Assembly: GCA_963834405.1 (NCBI GenBank)
Contig: CAWIBX010000007.1
Span: 744,001 to 808,000 of the forward strand
Source of the DNA: Bog-473 sp963834405
GTDB lineage: Bacteria > Actinomycetota > Acidimicrobiia > Acidimicrobiales > RAAP-2
Length of the DNA: 64,000 bases
Direction: 5' to 3'
The position numbers were made by a program, and so were the translations under genes. Positions 34,131 through 42,800 of the stretch are shown piece after piece. Position 1 is the first letter of the stretch; every line of letters begins with the position of its first letter. A model generated the notes under the pieces. It saw only the letters and a program-made list of their open reading frames with translations, did not search any database and was not told the DNA's origin.

Positions 34131-34655
34131 ATGGCCAGGGCGAAGAAGCAGATCGAGAAGCGGGCGGCGGCCCGCGAGGCGCGCAGCGGCGACCGCGTCG
34201 TCGCCACCAACCGGCGCGCCCGGCGGGAGTACCAGTTCCTCGAGACGCTCGAGGCCGGCATCGTGCTCCAGGGCTCCGAGGTCAAGTCCCTGCGCGACGG
34301 CAAGGCGCAGATCAACGAGGCCTATGCCCGCATCGATGGAGGCGAGGCCTGGCTCTTCCAGATGCACATCCCGCCCTGGCAGTTCGCGACGGGGTTCGGC
34401 GCCCACGACCCCGACCGCAAGCGCAAGCTGCTCCTGCACCGCGACCAGATCGACGAGCTGCTCGGCAAGACCCAACAGCAGTCCCTGACGCTGATCCCGG
34501 TCTCGCTCTACTTCAAGGACGGCAAGGCCAAGGTCGAGCTGGCGCTGGCTAAGGGCCGCCGCCTGTACGACAAGCGCAACTTGATCATGGCCCGGGACGC
34601 CGAGCGTGAGGCCGCCCGGGCCAGCAAGGAGATGAGCCGCTGGGCCGACGGCTGA
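34131..34655 (+). CDS. smpB: SsrA-binding protein SmpB
   Basis: 174 residues, full SmpB: VVATNRRARREYQFLETLEAGIVLQGSEVKSLRDGKAQI, then EAWLFQMHIPPW, and the basic tail AKGRRLYDKRN. Binds tmRNA and brings it to stalled ribosomes. The tmRNA gene follows 88 bp downstream on the same strand. Confidence 0.96.
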   Translation: MARAKKQIEKRAAAREARSGDRVVATNRRARREYQFLETLEAGIVLQGSEVKSLRDGKAQINEAYARIDGGEAWLFQMHIPPWQFATGFGAHDPDRKRKLLLHRDQIDELLGKTQQQSLTLIPVSLYFKDGKAKVELALAKGRRLYDKRNLIMARDAEREAARASKEMSRWADG

Positions 34656-34743
34656 CTCGCAGGCACGGAATCGGCCGCCCGTCCCCGCCCGTTGACCTCG
34701 TAGAATGGACGGACCGACCAAGGCGGTCGGTACCCAGACACAT

Positions 34744-35090
34744 GGGGGTGATTGGTTTCGACTTCGGTCGTCAAGGTAGGAGAAGCGAGCCGTGGTCTCC
34801 GGAGCCACGTTAAAGAGCCGGAATCAAAAACAAACGCCGAGCCTCAGCTCGCGCTCGCTGCGTAAGTAGCGACGTCCGCCCGGTCCCCGCCCCACGGATC
34901 GGATCATGGGCGTCATTCAGTGGGGCTTACTCGGCAGTTCACGCCAACTGAACGTCGAGGACATCTTCGTTGGATACGGGGCGGCATCGCCGCCGGCAGC
35001 AGTGCCGCCCCCGACAATCTCCTGCCGGCTGCGCTCGGAGAAGGCCTACTAAGGCTCCGAAGGACGCGGGTTCGAATCCCGCCACCTCCA
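34744..35090 (+). ncRNA. ssrA: transfer-messenger RNA (tmRNA)
   Basis: The 5' end GGGGGTGATTGGTTTCGAC and the 3' end with GGTTCGAATCCCGCC then ACCTCCA form the tRNA-like domain: seven-pair acceptor stem, T-arm with TTCGAAT. The tag frame can be read from GAA at 34821 to TAA 34863: after the charged Ala it gives ESKTNAEPQLALAA, ending in the expected LALAA. The mature 3' CCA is not encoded (CGA follows the discriminator A). Resume codon choice rests on the frame only. Confidence 0.95.
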
Positions 35091-35102
35091 CGATCGATCG
35101 AT

Positions 35103-35145
35103 GCCCTGACCTGTTTTCCCGCAGGTCAGGGCGTTGTTCTTTCTT
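35103..35145 (+). terminator. rho-independent terminator after ssrA
   Basis: GCCCTGACCTG pairs with CAGGTCAGGGC across a TTTTCCCG loop, followed by GTTGTTCTTTCTT. An 11-bp GC-rich stem plus a T-rich run, 12 bases after the tmRNA 3' end. Confidence 0.9.
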
Positions 35146-35203
35146 CAGCGGTGCCCTGGATCAGCCCCAGAGGGCACGAAAAGGGCACACGAGGGGTGAG
35201 CCT

Positions 35204-35523
35204 TCAGGCCACCCGCCCGCGCCGCATCGCGACCCGCTGGCGCTCCGACGTTCCGCCCCATAGGCCGTGAAGGTCCAGGTTGGCCAGCGCGACCTCGAGG
35301 CACTGCTCGCGCACCGAACAGACGGCGCAGAGCTCGCGTGCCGCGTCGTATTGACCCCCCCACGCCCGATCACGAACGCATCGACGCCCACGCCCCTACA
35401 GGCGGCCCGCTGGTGCCACTCTGGGCGCTGCACGAGCCCCGCGAGCACGTGCGCCGGGTCGGCCCCGCCGCGGGGAGCATCAGCCAGGCGAGCAGCGCCT
35501 CGTTCATCGACCTTTGAGGGCAC
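35204..35523 (-). pseudogene. WhiB-family iron-sulfur regulator, frameshifted
   Basis: The first part has WHQRAACRGVGVDAF with the first cluster Cys; the second part, in another frame, has YDAARELCAVCSVREQCLEVALAN with the other three Cys, then GLWGGTSERQR and a basic MRRGR end. Joined, this is a complete WhiB protein. The break is a run of seven C at 35355-35361 (plus strand); one more base restores the frame. WhiB proteins bind [4Fe-4S] and partner with the housekeeping sigma factor. Same kind of break as in rdgB, so an assembly indel is a serious alternative to loss. Confidence 0.85.
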
Positions 35524-35824
35524 GGCCGGGTAGCGCGGCGCGGGTGGACCGTCGTTGTTGATCCGTCGTGCGGATCATCTGGGCCTAGGTCGAATAGGTG
35601 GCGGCTTGTCAGTCGCAAGATTCGCTTGGCGACATCGTTATACCTGTGCTGGTCAGAGCATCCTGTTCGCTCATCGACCAGCCCCCGGCCCCCGCGATCA
35701 GGCGTTTGGGGGTCGGGGCGAAACGGCCCTCCACCTCAGCCTCGTCGTGCTCCGAAAGCGGAGACACGCCACCGACCCTATCGGGGCGCGACGGATTCGC
35801 CAGGCTTCCGCGGGGGTATAAGTA

Positions 35825-35849
35825 GGAACACCTACGTCAGTCACGAGAC
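35825..35849 (-). repeat. dispersed repeat copy B with dyad
   Basis: On the minus strand GTCTCGTGACTGACGTAGG then TGTTCC; two differences from 29472-29496. Contains GTAGG-TGTT-CCTAC, a 5-bp arm dyad, followed by a TTATACC box that could be a -10. Confidence 0.5.
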
Positions 35850-35947
35850 ACAGGTGCGGCGGTCCCTCTTCCCCTTCCCAGGTTTGGGGCCGCTTCGCGT
35901 GGCCGGCTCGGCGTACCCTCGTTGTTCCATGGCCCCGATGCCGAAGT

Positions 35948-35985
35948 CCGGCGACCCGGGCCCCGGTTTCGTCGCCGAGCCACGC
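35948..35985 (+). repeat. GDPGPGFVAEP repeat, copy 1
   Basis: Reads GDPGPGFVAEP in one plus-strand frame. A close match, GDPCPGFVAEA, occurs at 51076-51108 in a different context. Whether the sequence is translated or is an element read by chance cannot be told. Confidence 0.4.
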
Positions 35986-36011
35986 CAGTCTTGTGGGCGT
36001 AACGTGCGGCC

Positions 36012-36432
36012 ATGGCGAGGGTGGTGGTCGTTGGCTATGAACACGTAGACCCGTTGAGAGAGATCGTCTCGCTGAGCGACGAGGAAACAAGGGGCGATTG
36101 GCGGGAATGGGTCAGCGCCCGAATCGACCTTACCGTGAATGACGTTGACGTAAGAACCATCCCGACCGTTGTCCCAGGCGTGTCAGTCGTAGTGCAGATG
36201 TTTATCGAGGGCCTAATGCCGATGAACAAAAGCAGTCGCCCGCCTTATATACGGGCGTGAAAAACCGAAATACCAGTACAGCGACGATCCCTACGGTCTG
36301 GCCGTGGCGTTGGTCGAGAACCCCGACTTCGAAAACAGACTGAGACACATCAGCGGACCACAGCGCGTCGCTATTGAACTTGCCGCTGACGCAGAGTGGG
36401 ACAACGTGTTCAAGCGCGCCGTTGCCCCGTAA
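36012..36432 (+). pseudogene. unknown protein, frameshifted and ending at an IS boundary
   Basis: The first part (about 70 residues from ATG 36012, MARVVVVGYEHVDPLREIVSLSD) has sensible strand/helix character up to LMPMNKSS. A second part in a different frame reads LIYGREKPKYQYSDDPYGLAVALVEN to VFKRAVAP and stops at TAA 36430-36432, immediately before the left inverted repeat of the insertion sequence. The frame change lies at about 36225-36245. No family recognised. Confidence 0.4.
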
Positions 36433-37659
36433 GGTCCGAATATTCGAACGCGCGGTTCAGCAGGAACTTCTCTGAACCAGTCCGCGGCGGCTACCGTCCG
36501 GCGGATGTGGCGGCACCGGGTTCGTGGCGGGCTTTGGACGTTCCCCTACCTCGCTCTTCGCCACGTGCTTGAGCTCGCCTTTGTCCTCATGCGCTCGGAG
36601 AGCGCTAACCAGGTCGAACTGATGGCCCTGCGCCACGAGGTCGCCGTGCTCAGACGCCAGGTCGGGCGTCCTGCCTACCAGCCAGCCGATCGCGCCCTCC
36701 TGGCTGCGCTGAGTCGCTTTCTCTCCCGCTCCTCTTGGTCCTGCTTTTCGGTGACGCCCGAGACACTCCTCGCTTGGCACCGGCGGCTCGTGGCTAGGCG
36801 CTGGACCTATCCGCACCGTCGGCCCGGGCGCCCGCGTGTCGACGAGAAGACCACCATGCTCGTTGTGCGTCTGGCCACCGAGAACCCCCGGTGGGGCTAC
36901 CGCCGCATCCAGGGCGAACTGACGAAACTCGGCATCCGATTGGCGGGGAGCACGATTGCCCGGATCCTAAAGGACCATAGGATCGGACCTGCTCCCGGGC
37001 GAGCCGGTCCCACTTGGCGGGCGTTCTTGCGAGCCCAGGCATCTCATATTGTGGCCACCGATTTTTTCACCGTCGACACGCTCACGCTGAAACGGCTCTA
37101 CGTACTCTTCTTCATCGAGCTCGGCCGGCGACGGGTTTGGATCACGGGGGTCACTGCGCATCCCCACGCGGTGTGGGTCACCCAGCAAGCGAGGAACGTC
37201 ACCGGCCACCTTGAAGACGAAGATGTCGAGGTCAAATTCCTCCTCCGTGACCGAGATACAAAGTACGTCTCGAGCTTCGACACCGTCTTCACCAGTGAGG
37301 GCGCTCGGGTGCTGCGCACGCCGTTTCGGACCCCGAATGCCAATGCCCACGCCGAGAGGTTCGTGAGAACGGTCAGATCCGAGTGCCTCGACCATCTCTT
37401 GATCGTGAACGCACGCCATCTGGAGCGGGTTCTTCGCAGCTACGTGCGGCACTACAACGGCCATCGCCCTCACCAAGGGATCTCCCAGGAGATCCCACGA
37501 CCACGTCGATCGACTCCCCCGATGCCGCGTCCTTCGCTCGACGAGACACACCGACGTCACCCACGAAATCTCGAAGGAGTTCGCCGACATGACCGACTGG
37601 GTGGGCTTATCCACGAGTATGAGCTTGTTGCGTGACAGCTCGCATCGAGTTTTCGGACC
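36433..37659 (+). mobile_element. insertion sequence with DDE integrase-core transposase (copy 1)
   Basis: About 1227 bp. The left end GGTCCGAATATTCGAACG and the reverse complement of the right end, GGTCCGAAAACTCGATGCG, form an imperfect inverted repeat. One transposase gene fills the element. No clear direct target duplication is seen in the flanks. The product resembles the transposase at 47145 but the ends differ, so the two belong to different subgroups. Confidence 0.7.
36505..37635 (+). CDS. DDE integrase-core transposase
   Basis: 376 residues. An N-terminal helical part with LMALRHEVAVLRRQVGRPAY, an HTH region (WGYRRIQGELTKLGI) and the rve catalytic core with ATDFFTVD (first D), LLRDRDTKY (second D) and HAERFVRTVRSECLD (E). 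The end RHDRLGGLIHEYELVA is shared by all members of this group in the window. Appears intact and could be active. Confidence 0.9.
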   Translation: MWRHRVRGGLWTFPYLALRHVLELAFVLMRSESANQVELMALRHEVAVLRRQVGRPAYQPADRALLAALSRFLSRSSWSCFSVTPETLLAWHRRLVARRWTYPHRRPGRPRVDEKTTMLVVRLATENPRWGYRRIQGELTKLGIRLAGSTIARILKDHRIGPAPGRAGPTWRAFLRAQASHIVATDFFTVDTLTLKRLYVLFFIELGRRRVWITGVTAHPHAVWVTQQARNVTGHLEDEDVEVKFLLRDRDTKYVSSFDTVFTSEGARVLRTPFRTPNANAHAERFVRTVRSECLDHLLIVNARHLERVLRSYVRHYNGHRPHQGISQEIPRPRRSTPPMPRPSLDETHRRHPRNLEGVRRHDRLGGLIHEYELVA

Positions 37660-38229
37660 ATTCGGGATGGCGCTTCGAGGCGCTCGAGGTCCATTTGGTG
37701 TCCCGATGGAACGCAACCGCGAACATCGGACAACTCGCCGCCGTGCTGAATCCACCCCGCATCCCCGCGACAACGCCCGCATTCCTTGTTCGGGAAGGCG
37801 GGCGTTGTTCCTCGGTTGTTGGCGCCTCGGAACGTGTGGATCGGAACCCTCTGTACGGCTCAAAATGCCGAGATTTTCACGACTGGACTCAGCAAGATCC
37901 TGCCAGGTCGATTGTCGTCAGTTTGCTTCGAGGTTCAGCCCCGCTCGGGCAACGTCAGGTCACCCAATGATCCAGAATCAGGGAGGCGCTTTGCACAGGT
38001 CCGATTATCCAGATGCCTCACCTCCTTCGGTAGAAGAACAACCTTCTTCTACGACTATGGACCCTTCGGGCCCGCAGCGATAGGTCTAAACGGAAAGTAA
38101 CTGCACCTTTCTAGGCGTTCACATCCCCACCCCAGGGGGCTGGCATGGGGTGAACTCGCTGGTCTCTTGCGTGAGCGAGTTGTGCAGACGGAGGGGAACG
38201 CCTTGAAGTGTTTCCACCGCAGCCAACCT
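37660..38229. other. 570-bp stretch with a degenerate IS fragment
   Basis: Bases 37677-37735 match 41664-41722 closely (the coding end of an integrase-core transposase, upstream of the DRLGG motif) but lack the final motif. The rest shows no gene. Confidence 0.45.
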
Positions 38230-38231
38230 TA

Positions 38232-38334
38232 TGGTGGCGCAACGAGCCCGGCCGGTGATCTTGAACACCGGCGGCAGGGTCAACCGCAGTGACGTCCTCG
38301 GCGGCATCGTCCACGAGTACGAGCGCGCTGCCTG
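38232..38334 (+). pseudogene. integrase-core transposase C-terminal remnant
   Basis: One frame reads RPVILNTGGRVNRSDVLGGIVHEYERAA and stops at TGA 38332-38334. The end matches the shared RxDRLGGLIHEY tail of this transposase group. Upstream of it no transposase sequence remains. Confidence 0.65.
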
Positions 38335-38374
38335 AGCGGCACCCGCCCGTCGTCGGCCACACGGGCGCCAACCC

Positions 38375-38713
38375 CTAGTGTTCGATTTTCCGATGCCAGG
38401 TTCCTCGCCCCCCAGCATTGTGCCAGCGCCGGCGTCCGAGACCCCACGACGGCACGGTGTGATTTGCGCTGGGTTCCTTGGAGCGCTCGTAGAAGCCCGA
38501 CAAGTCGAGCTCGTCGACCACGTCGAAGCAGAACAGCGCCAGGTGGCCGTTCGGCCTGCCAGTCCCTGAGGCTGGGACGCATGAGACAGAGCTGGTTACG
38601 CTTGGCGGGCAAGAAGCGGTTTGCCATGCCCCGATCATCGCCTCCAGCACAAAACGCGGGTGGATCTTCGGGTTTTGCGCGACAGGCTCTACGGGATCGA
38701 AGGTTTGGGGCAC
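38375..38713 (-). pseudogene. IS1182-like transposase N-terminal remnant, frameshifted
   Basis: The start MPQTFDPVEP and, after frame changes, LCLMRPSLRDWQ then GHLALFCFDVVDELDLSGFYE reproduce the well-known beginning of IS1182-family transposases. About 80 residues are recognisable, spread over two frames; the catalytic part is gone. Confidence 0.65.
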
Positions 38714-38752
38714 CCAGCGCTTACCTGACCGGGGCCCCCCTAGTTACTTACG

Positions 38753-38944
38753 ATGGAGCACATGAGCGGGGTATGTGATGGCCTTCTGGTTGAGTACGGC
38801 GAGAGCATCGGTGAGTGCGACCTTGGCGACGCCTGCCAAGCGCTCGGATCACGAGACGACTATCCGGCCTATCGCGCTGCGCATGGCCGCGTGATCGATA
38901 GCGGGCAGTCCGGAAACCAGGACGAGTACGGAGGCGAGGCCTGA
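38753..38944 (+). CDS. possible small acidic protein
   Basis: 63 residues, acidic, three Cys, no recognised family and no clear ribosome site. Could be a chance frame in an IS-rich stretch. Confidence 0.22.
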   Translation: MEHMSGVCDGLLVEYGESIGECDLGDACQALGSRDDYPAYRAAHGRVIDSGQSGNQDEYGGEA

Positions 38945-39321
38945 CTCAGGGCGCGTGAGCGCACGCTTGGGTCTAGGTCGTGCGTGCCGTGGGATGGACA
39001 CCTCCGAGGGTGGCGCGAGCGGCCGCCGTCCTGAGCCGGCATCAGTCCCGATCTCAATTAGGCAGCGCTGGGGGATATGGGGGATCCGCCTCCTGGGGCT
39101 AAAGCGGATTCAAGCAGGTAGCGGCTACCACCGGCGTGAAAGTAATGGTGGACCCGCATGATCTGCGGGGCCCGGTCCCTCAGGCCAGCGAGGCGTAGGC
39201 GTCGGCAGCAGCGGCCAAGACCTGTCTCCTCGGCCGCGGTGGCCCTGGAGCCGCCCCGCTCACCGGCTACTTGCGGCCCCACTTCTGCTCGCCCTCGAGT
39301 GAGTAGCCGGCGCAGCCCCCG
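38945..39321. other. 377-bp region without a supported gene
   Basis: Nothing recognisable on either strand; flanks the substrate-binding protein gene. Confidence 0.35.
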
Positions 39322-40416
39322 TCATACTGCGACCGGGACTTCGGCCAGCGACGGGGGCCAAACCAGCCGCTTGCTCTGCCCGCGCCACTGAACGACGAGC
39401 ATGGCGTGATCGGCCTGACAGCCATCGAACCCGAGCCCGAAGCGGCCAAAGAACGTGGTGCAGCGCAGCCGACGGGCCGCCGTGTAAAGGGCGGCGTCGT
39501 CGACCACCCCCGTCTCTTGCACGCAGCGGAGCGCGATGAGTACCGCCGCATAGGCCTGGGCGGCTGGGTAGTCGACGCCGCCGACGCCGGGTCGAGCCCG
39601 GAGGAACGGCGTTACCCGGGCCCGCAGCGATCGCATGACGTCGGCGGGGCGGGGCCCAGCGTCGGGGTGGAAGCGGGCTCCCTCCTCCCACTGGGACGGG
39701 GCCAGCACGCCCTCAGCCCGGACATGGGCTGCGAACGCGCCCAGCCCTGCGGCTACCGTCGCCACGACCGGGGGCCGCCGGCGTAGTCGGTGGATGAGCG
39801 CCACGTCGTCGGCGAACGAGCCCGCCGCCAGCAGAACCTCGGCGTCGGGCTCGTCGGGTACCTCGTCGTGGGGCACCACCGCCACGACCCCCAGGCCCAG
39901 CCGGGCCGCGGCCTCGCCCGCACCACGGCCCGCCGAGCTCCCGAAGGCGCCCCGGCCAGCGGCGACGAGCACCCGAGCGCCCGGGACCGAGTCGGCTACC
40001 GCCTCGAGGACGGCGACGAGGTAGCGGCTCGCCGGGGCTGGCACCGACACCACGCCAGACATCCGTTGCGCGTCGTCGGCGCTGCCACCATGGTTCCACA
40101 GCACCCGGGCCCGCTCCGCCGACCACCGGGCGGCCTCGACCACGAGGTCGCTGCCGTACGGTCCGATGACGAGGTCGGCGCGCGCGAGCACGTCGAGGGC
40201 GTGGCGCACGCCAGCCCGGGTGCCGCGGTCGTCGAACACCACCACCTCGGGCGTGAGCGTCCGCCCGCCGACGCGCACACCACCGCGATGGGCCACATCC
40301 TCGACGGCCTGATGGAGCCCGGCGGCGGCCAGCCGGCCCAGGTGTGCGTAGCGGCCGGTGAGCGAAATCGGCGACGCCAGCACCAGGGAGCCGTCTGACC
40401 CACGTGGCTCAGTCAT
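39322..40416 (-). CDS. periplasmic-binding-protein-like (type 1 fold) receptor
   Basis: 364 residues. LVLASPISLTGRYAHLGRLAAAGLHQAVEDV and EVVVFDDRGTRAGVRHALD, then ADLVIGPYGSDL, are typical of branched-chain amino-acid/amide binding proteins (LivJ type). No signal peptide is visible, so it may be cytoplasmic or the start may be wrong. ATG 40416 overlaps the end of the peroxiredoxin fragment; ATG 40431 adds five residues. No ABC transporter genes are nearby. Confidence 0.65.
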   Translation of the reverse strand: MTEPRGSDGSLVLASPISLTGRYAHLGRLAAAGLHQAVEDVAHRGGVRVGGRTLTPEVVVFDDRGTRAGVRHALDVLARADLVIGPYGSDLVVEAARWSAERARVLWNHGGSADDAQRMSGVVSVPAPASRYLVAVLEAVADSVPGARVLVAAGRGAFGSSAGRGAGEAAARLGLGVVAVVPHDEVPDEPDAEVLLAAGSFADDVALIHRLRRRPPVVATVAAGLGAFAAHVRAEGVLAPSQWEEGARFHPDAGPRPADVMRSLRARVTPFLRARPGVGGVDYPAAQAYAAVLIALRCVQETGVVDDAALYTAARRLRCTTFFGRFGLGFDGCQADHAMLVVQWRGQSKRLVWPPSLAEVPVAV

Positions 40417-40700
40417 CGCCGAGGAGGGCATCGGCGAGGCGCTCCACCGGGTCGGGGTTCATCCCGACGATCGCGACGTCGCCGAGCTCGGCAGCGACGT
40501 CGCGCAGTGAGCCGATCTGCACCGTGCAGTCGGGTCCCAGGCTCGACATAGAAGAACACTGGGACCGTGCAGGCGATGAAATCCTCGAGCGCGGCCGCCC
40601 GCCCGTGCTGGTCGGCCAGCGTGAACGCCCGCCACCGTTGCTCCCTCCCTCGGCGGGCCGGATCATATATGCGGCCCACGGCGGCGGTGGGCGGCGGTAC
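40409..40700 (-). pseudogene. peroxiredoxin/AhpC-TSA fragment, frameshifted
   Basis: One frame has RAFTLADQHGRAAALEDFIA and VPVFFYVEPG, the other continues PDCTVQIGSLRDVAAELGDVAIVGMN; together they form the first half of a thioredoxin-fold peroxidase including the usual catalytic Cys region. The break lies at a CCC run near 40530 (two missing bases). The gene stops early, at about 90 residues, where the next gene begins. Confidence 0.6.
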
Positions 40701-41111
40701 CACTTCATCTCCGACTCGGCGCAGGGAACTACCAAGACCTTCGGTGTGAAGGGCATCTCAGTCATGGTGACCAAGCCTTAGCTACCTGAGCGCCGCTTGA
40801 GTCATTCCTTTCGTCGATCTTCGGCACACGACCTCTCACTCGTCATCAACCCGTATCGGACCGTCTTGACAGCAGCAATCGACTCGGCTGCAAACCGAGA
40901 CACGGGATCCGGCATCGAACACGAATCCACACTCGGTGCAGCGAACTTCCATCGTCGCCGAGCGTAGGCTTCCTGGCGGACTTCCCAGCCTCGTCGCATG
41001 AGCTGGGCGGATGAGTTTACGGCACCCACAGGTCCAAAGCCGCCCGAAGCAGAACGCAGAGGGCTTCCTTCGTCGGTGGAGGGGAAGGAGGAGGTGGCGG
41101 GAACGGGCCCG
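40701..41111. other. 411-bp region with a solitary IS end
   Basis: Bases 41012-41037 (GGATGAG then GGCACCCACAGGTCC) match the outer end of the insertion sequence at 47109-48305, yet no transposase lies next to it. Otherwise no gene. Confidence 0.45.
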
Positions 41112-41501
41112 TCAGCTGAGCCGATGCCGAAGGGGATGCTCGGGAGGAACTTCAATTACACGAAGTTCGATGCCGTGGGGATCCTCGATCCACATTTCGT
41201 CGAGCCCCCATGCCATCCGTCCGGCCGGTTTCTTCACGGTGACACCGGCCTGGCGCAACCGACGCTCCTCGGCGGCCAGGTCAGCTACCTGGAGCCATAG
41301 CGTGACGGCGTCTCCCGCTCTGTGCGCCGACTCTTGTGTTATCTCTAAGAAGCCGCCACCGAGGAAGAACACGACCCCGGTCACGGCTCCGGCCGAGCCG
41401 TACTCGCGGTAGACGCTGAGTCCGAGGGTCTCTTCGTAGAAAGCCCTGGACCGGTCGAAGTCCTCCGTGGCGATGATGGTGCGGCTAGACAAGACTTCCA
41501 T
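41112..41501 (-). CDS. glyoxalase/VOC-fold protein
   Basis: 129 residues: SSRTIIATEDFDRSRAFYEETLGLSVY opens the first module, LWLQVADLAAEERRLRQAGVTV the second, and WIEDPHGIELRVIEV gives the terminal Glu ligand. Likely a small-molecule enzyme or binding protein; substrate unknown. Not closely similar to the VOC genes at 10006 and 31062. Confidence 0.82.
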   Translation of the reverse strand: MEVLSSRTIIATEDFDRSRAFYEETLGLSVYREYGSAGAVTGVVFFLGGGFLEITQESAHRAGDAVTLWLQVADLAAEERRLRQAGVTVKKPAGRMAWGLDEMWIEDPHGIELRVIEVPPEHPLRHRLS

Positions 41502-41663
41502 ACAGCCATGCTGTCATCCGGTGCTGGCCACGTGCCGCGGTTGGCAGGGCCGCTGTCCACCCTTCCCTCGTCTCAGGGATCAGGCTGCCCTCCCGCTTCC
41601 GCCAGCCCGCGGCGACGAGCTCGAGGCGATGTCCTTTCACCACCGCACGTGAGTTGGCGCCTC

Positions 41664-41797
41664 GGGCGCTCAAGGTCCATCTGGTGTTCCGATGGAACGC
41701 AACTGCGAAGATCGGACAGGCTCGGCAGTCCGATGCACGAGTACAAACCAGCTGGGCCATGTCACGGACGAGGTTTTGGGCACCCACGCGGTCTGTC
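41664..41797 (+). pseudogene. integrase-core transposase C-terminal remnant with one IS end
   Basis: A frame reads GTQLRRSDRLGSPMHEYKPA, the degenerate tail of this transposase group, and about 30 bp further lies GGGCACCCACGCGGTC, which matches the conserved outer end GGCACCCACA-AGGTC. The rest of the element is missing. Confidence 0.65.
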
Positions 41798-41862
41798 CGA
41801 CCGGCGTCACGAGCGGGATCTGGCGAAGGACGCCCGGTTGCGTGCCGAAGTACGATCGCGAG

Positions 41863-42243
41863 GTGACACCCGAGCAGACCAGCCACCAGGAAGTCACAGA
41901 GACGACCGCCGCCACCGGCAGGACAATGCGCCCACAGTCGGTTCCTGTGAATGTGTACGAGGCCCCCGAGGCTCTCATCGTCGTCGTACCATTCCCAGCG
42001 GTGACGCCCGACGACGTGACGATCGAATTGAGCCCAGGCATCCTTAGAATCTCGGCTCGCCTACGGAGTTCGGGGCCCCGGGAGTACCTACTGCGTGAGT
42101 GGGAGTACGGGGGATACGAACGAGAGATCGACCTCCCAGAGGGTTACGGCAGCCGCGTCGAGGCCAGCCTCACCAACGGTCAACTGGTAGTCCGGGTTTT
42201 GAGGGGACCGCTAGCTGGCCCGCTCTCGATGCAACCGAGTTGA
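41863..42243 (+). CDS. Hsp20/alpha-crystallin small heat-shock protein
   Basis: 126 residues from GTG 41863. VPVNVYEAPEALIVVVPFPAVTPDDVTIELSPGILRISA and the REIDLPEGYGSRVEASLTNGQLVVRVL end form an alpha-crystallin domain. ATP-independent holdase. The start codon lies directly downstream of the IS remnant, so the upstream promoter may have been altered by the insertion. Confidence 0.82.
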   Translation: MTPEQTSHQEVTETTAATGRTMRPQSVPVNVYEAPEALIVVVPFPAVTPDDVTIELSPGILRISARLRSSGPREYLLREWEYGGYEREIDLPEGYGSRVEASLTNGQLVVRVLRGPLAGPLSMQPS

Positions 42244-42468
42244 CGTAATGCGATGAAGCGGCGGGGCCAGGTCGACAATCGACACCTTGATCACCCGACA
42301 ACATGGCGCGGCCGTTCCGGATCGGAACGACGGGCGGTCCGGGCTGTCCTTAGCAATCCGGGCCAATCACCCCACCTCGGAGACGGGGACGTCCCGCTTT
42401 CAATGTGCCGGACTGTTTAGCGGGATGAAGCGAAGTCGTGTGATGCCACCAAAGGAGAGCACCTCACC

Positions 42469-42702
42469 ATGAAAGTCTGGATCGATCAGGATCTGTGCAC
42501 CGGTGATGGGCTCTGTGAGGAGATCGCGCCGGCAGTCTTCACGTTGCTCGACGATGGGCTCGCCTATGTCAAAGAGGGCATCGACGTGAAGTCCGACCCG
42601 GGCGGTGCCGAAGGCCTCGCCCCGGTGCCTTCGGATCTCGAGGACGCGGTCACCGAGGCGGCCGAGGAATGCCCTGGGGAGTGCATCTTCATTGAGTCAT
42701 AG
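42469..42702 (+). CDS. small ferredoxin, probably [3Fe-4S]
   Basis: 77 residues. C10-x5-C16 (CTGDGLC) and C68-Pro match mycobacterial/streptomycete-type single-cluster ferredoxins that serve P450s and other oxidoreductases; a further Cys lies at 72. GGAGAG ribosome site before ATG 42469. Just upstream of the DUF169 gene and could feed electrons to the radical SAM protein further on, though that link is inference. Confidence 0.82.
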   Translation: MKVWIDQDLCTGDGLCEEIAPAVFTLLDDGLAYVKEGIDVKSDPGGAEGLAPVPSDLEDAVTEAAEECPGECIFIES

Positions 42703-42800
42703 AAGAGGGCAACGCGGATTCGCGTCGGAGTTTAGTAATGACCGTGCGGCGCATCACGTCGCGAGTTGGCTGCCCGCTACCGCTCGGCAAGACTACTGAT

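Larger units (their letters stand above)
35524..36011. other. 488-bp intergenic region with two repeat types
   Basis: Holds the inverted copy of the 25-bp dispersed repeat (35825-35849) and one copy of the GDPGPGFVAEP-coding repeat (about 35948-35985). No independent gene is supported. Confidence 0.45.

Noticed and set aside
34692..34706. TTGACC and TAGAAT as a promoter for ssrA
   Set aside because: The two boxes are only three bases apart, so they cannot be a -35/-10 pair; TAGAAT alone may be a -10 but this is not strong enough to list.
35040..35090. Separate tRNA gene with TTCGAATCCC T-arm
   Set aside because: This is the 3' tRNA-like half of tmRNA; the 5' half lies at 34744.
40998..41300. 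100-codon plus-strand frame
   Set aside because: Mostly antisense to the well-supported VOC gene.
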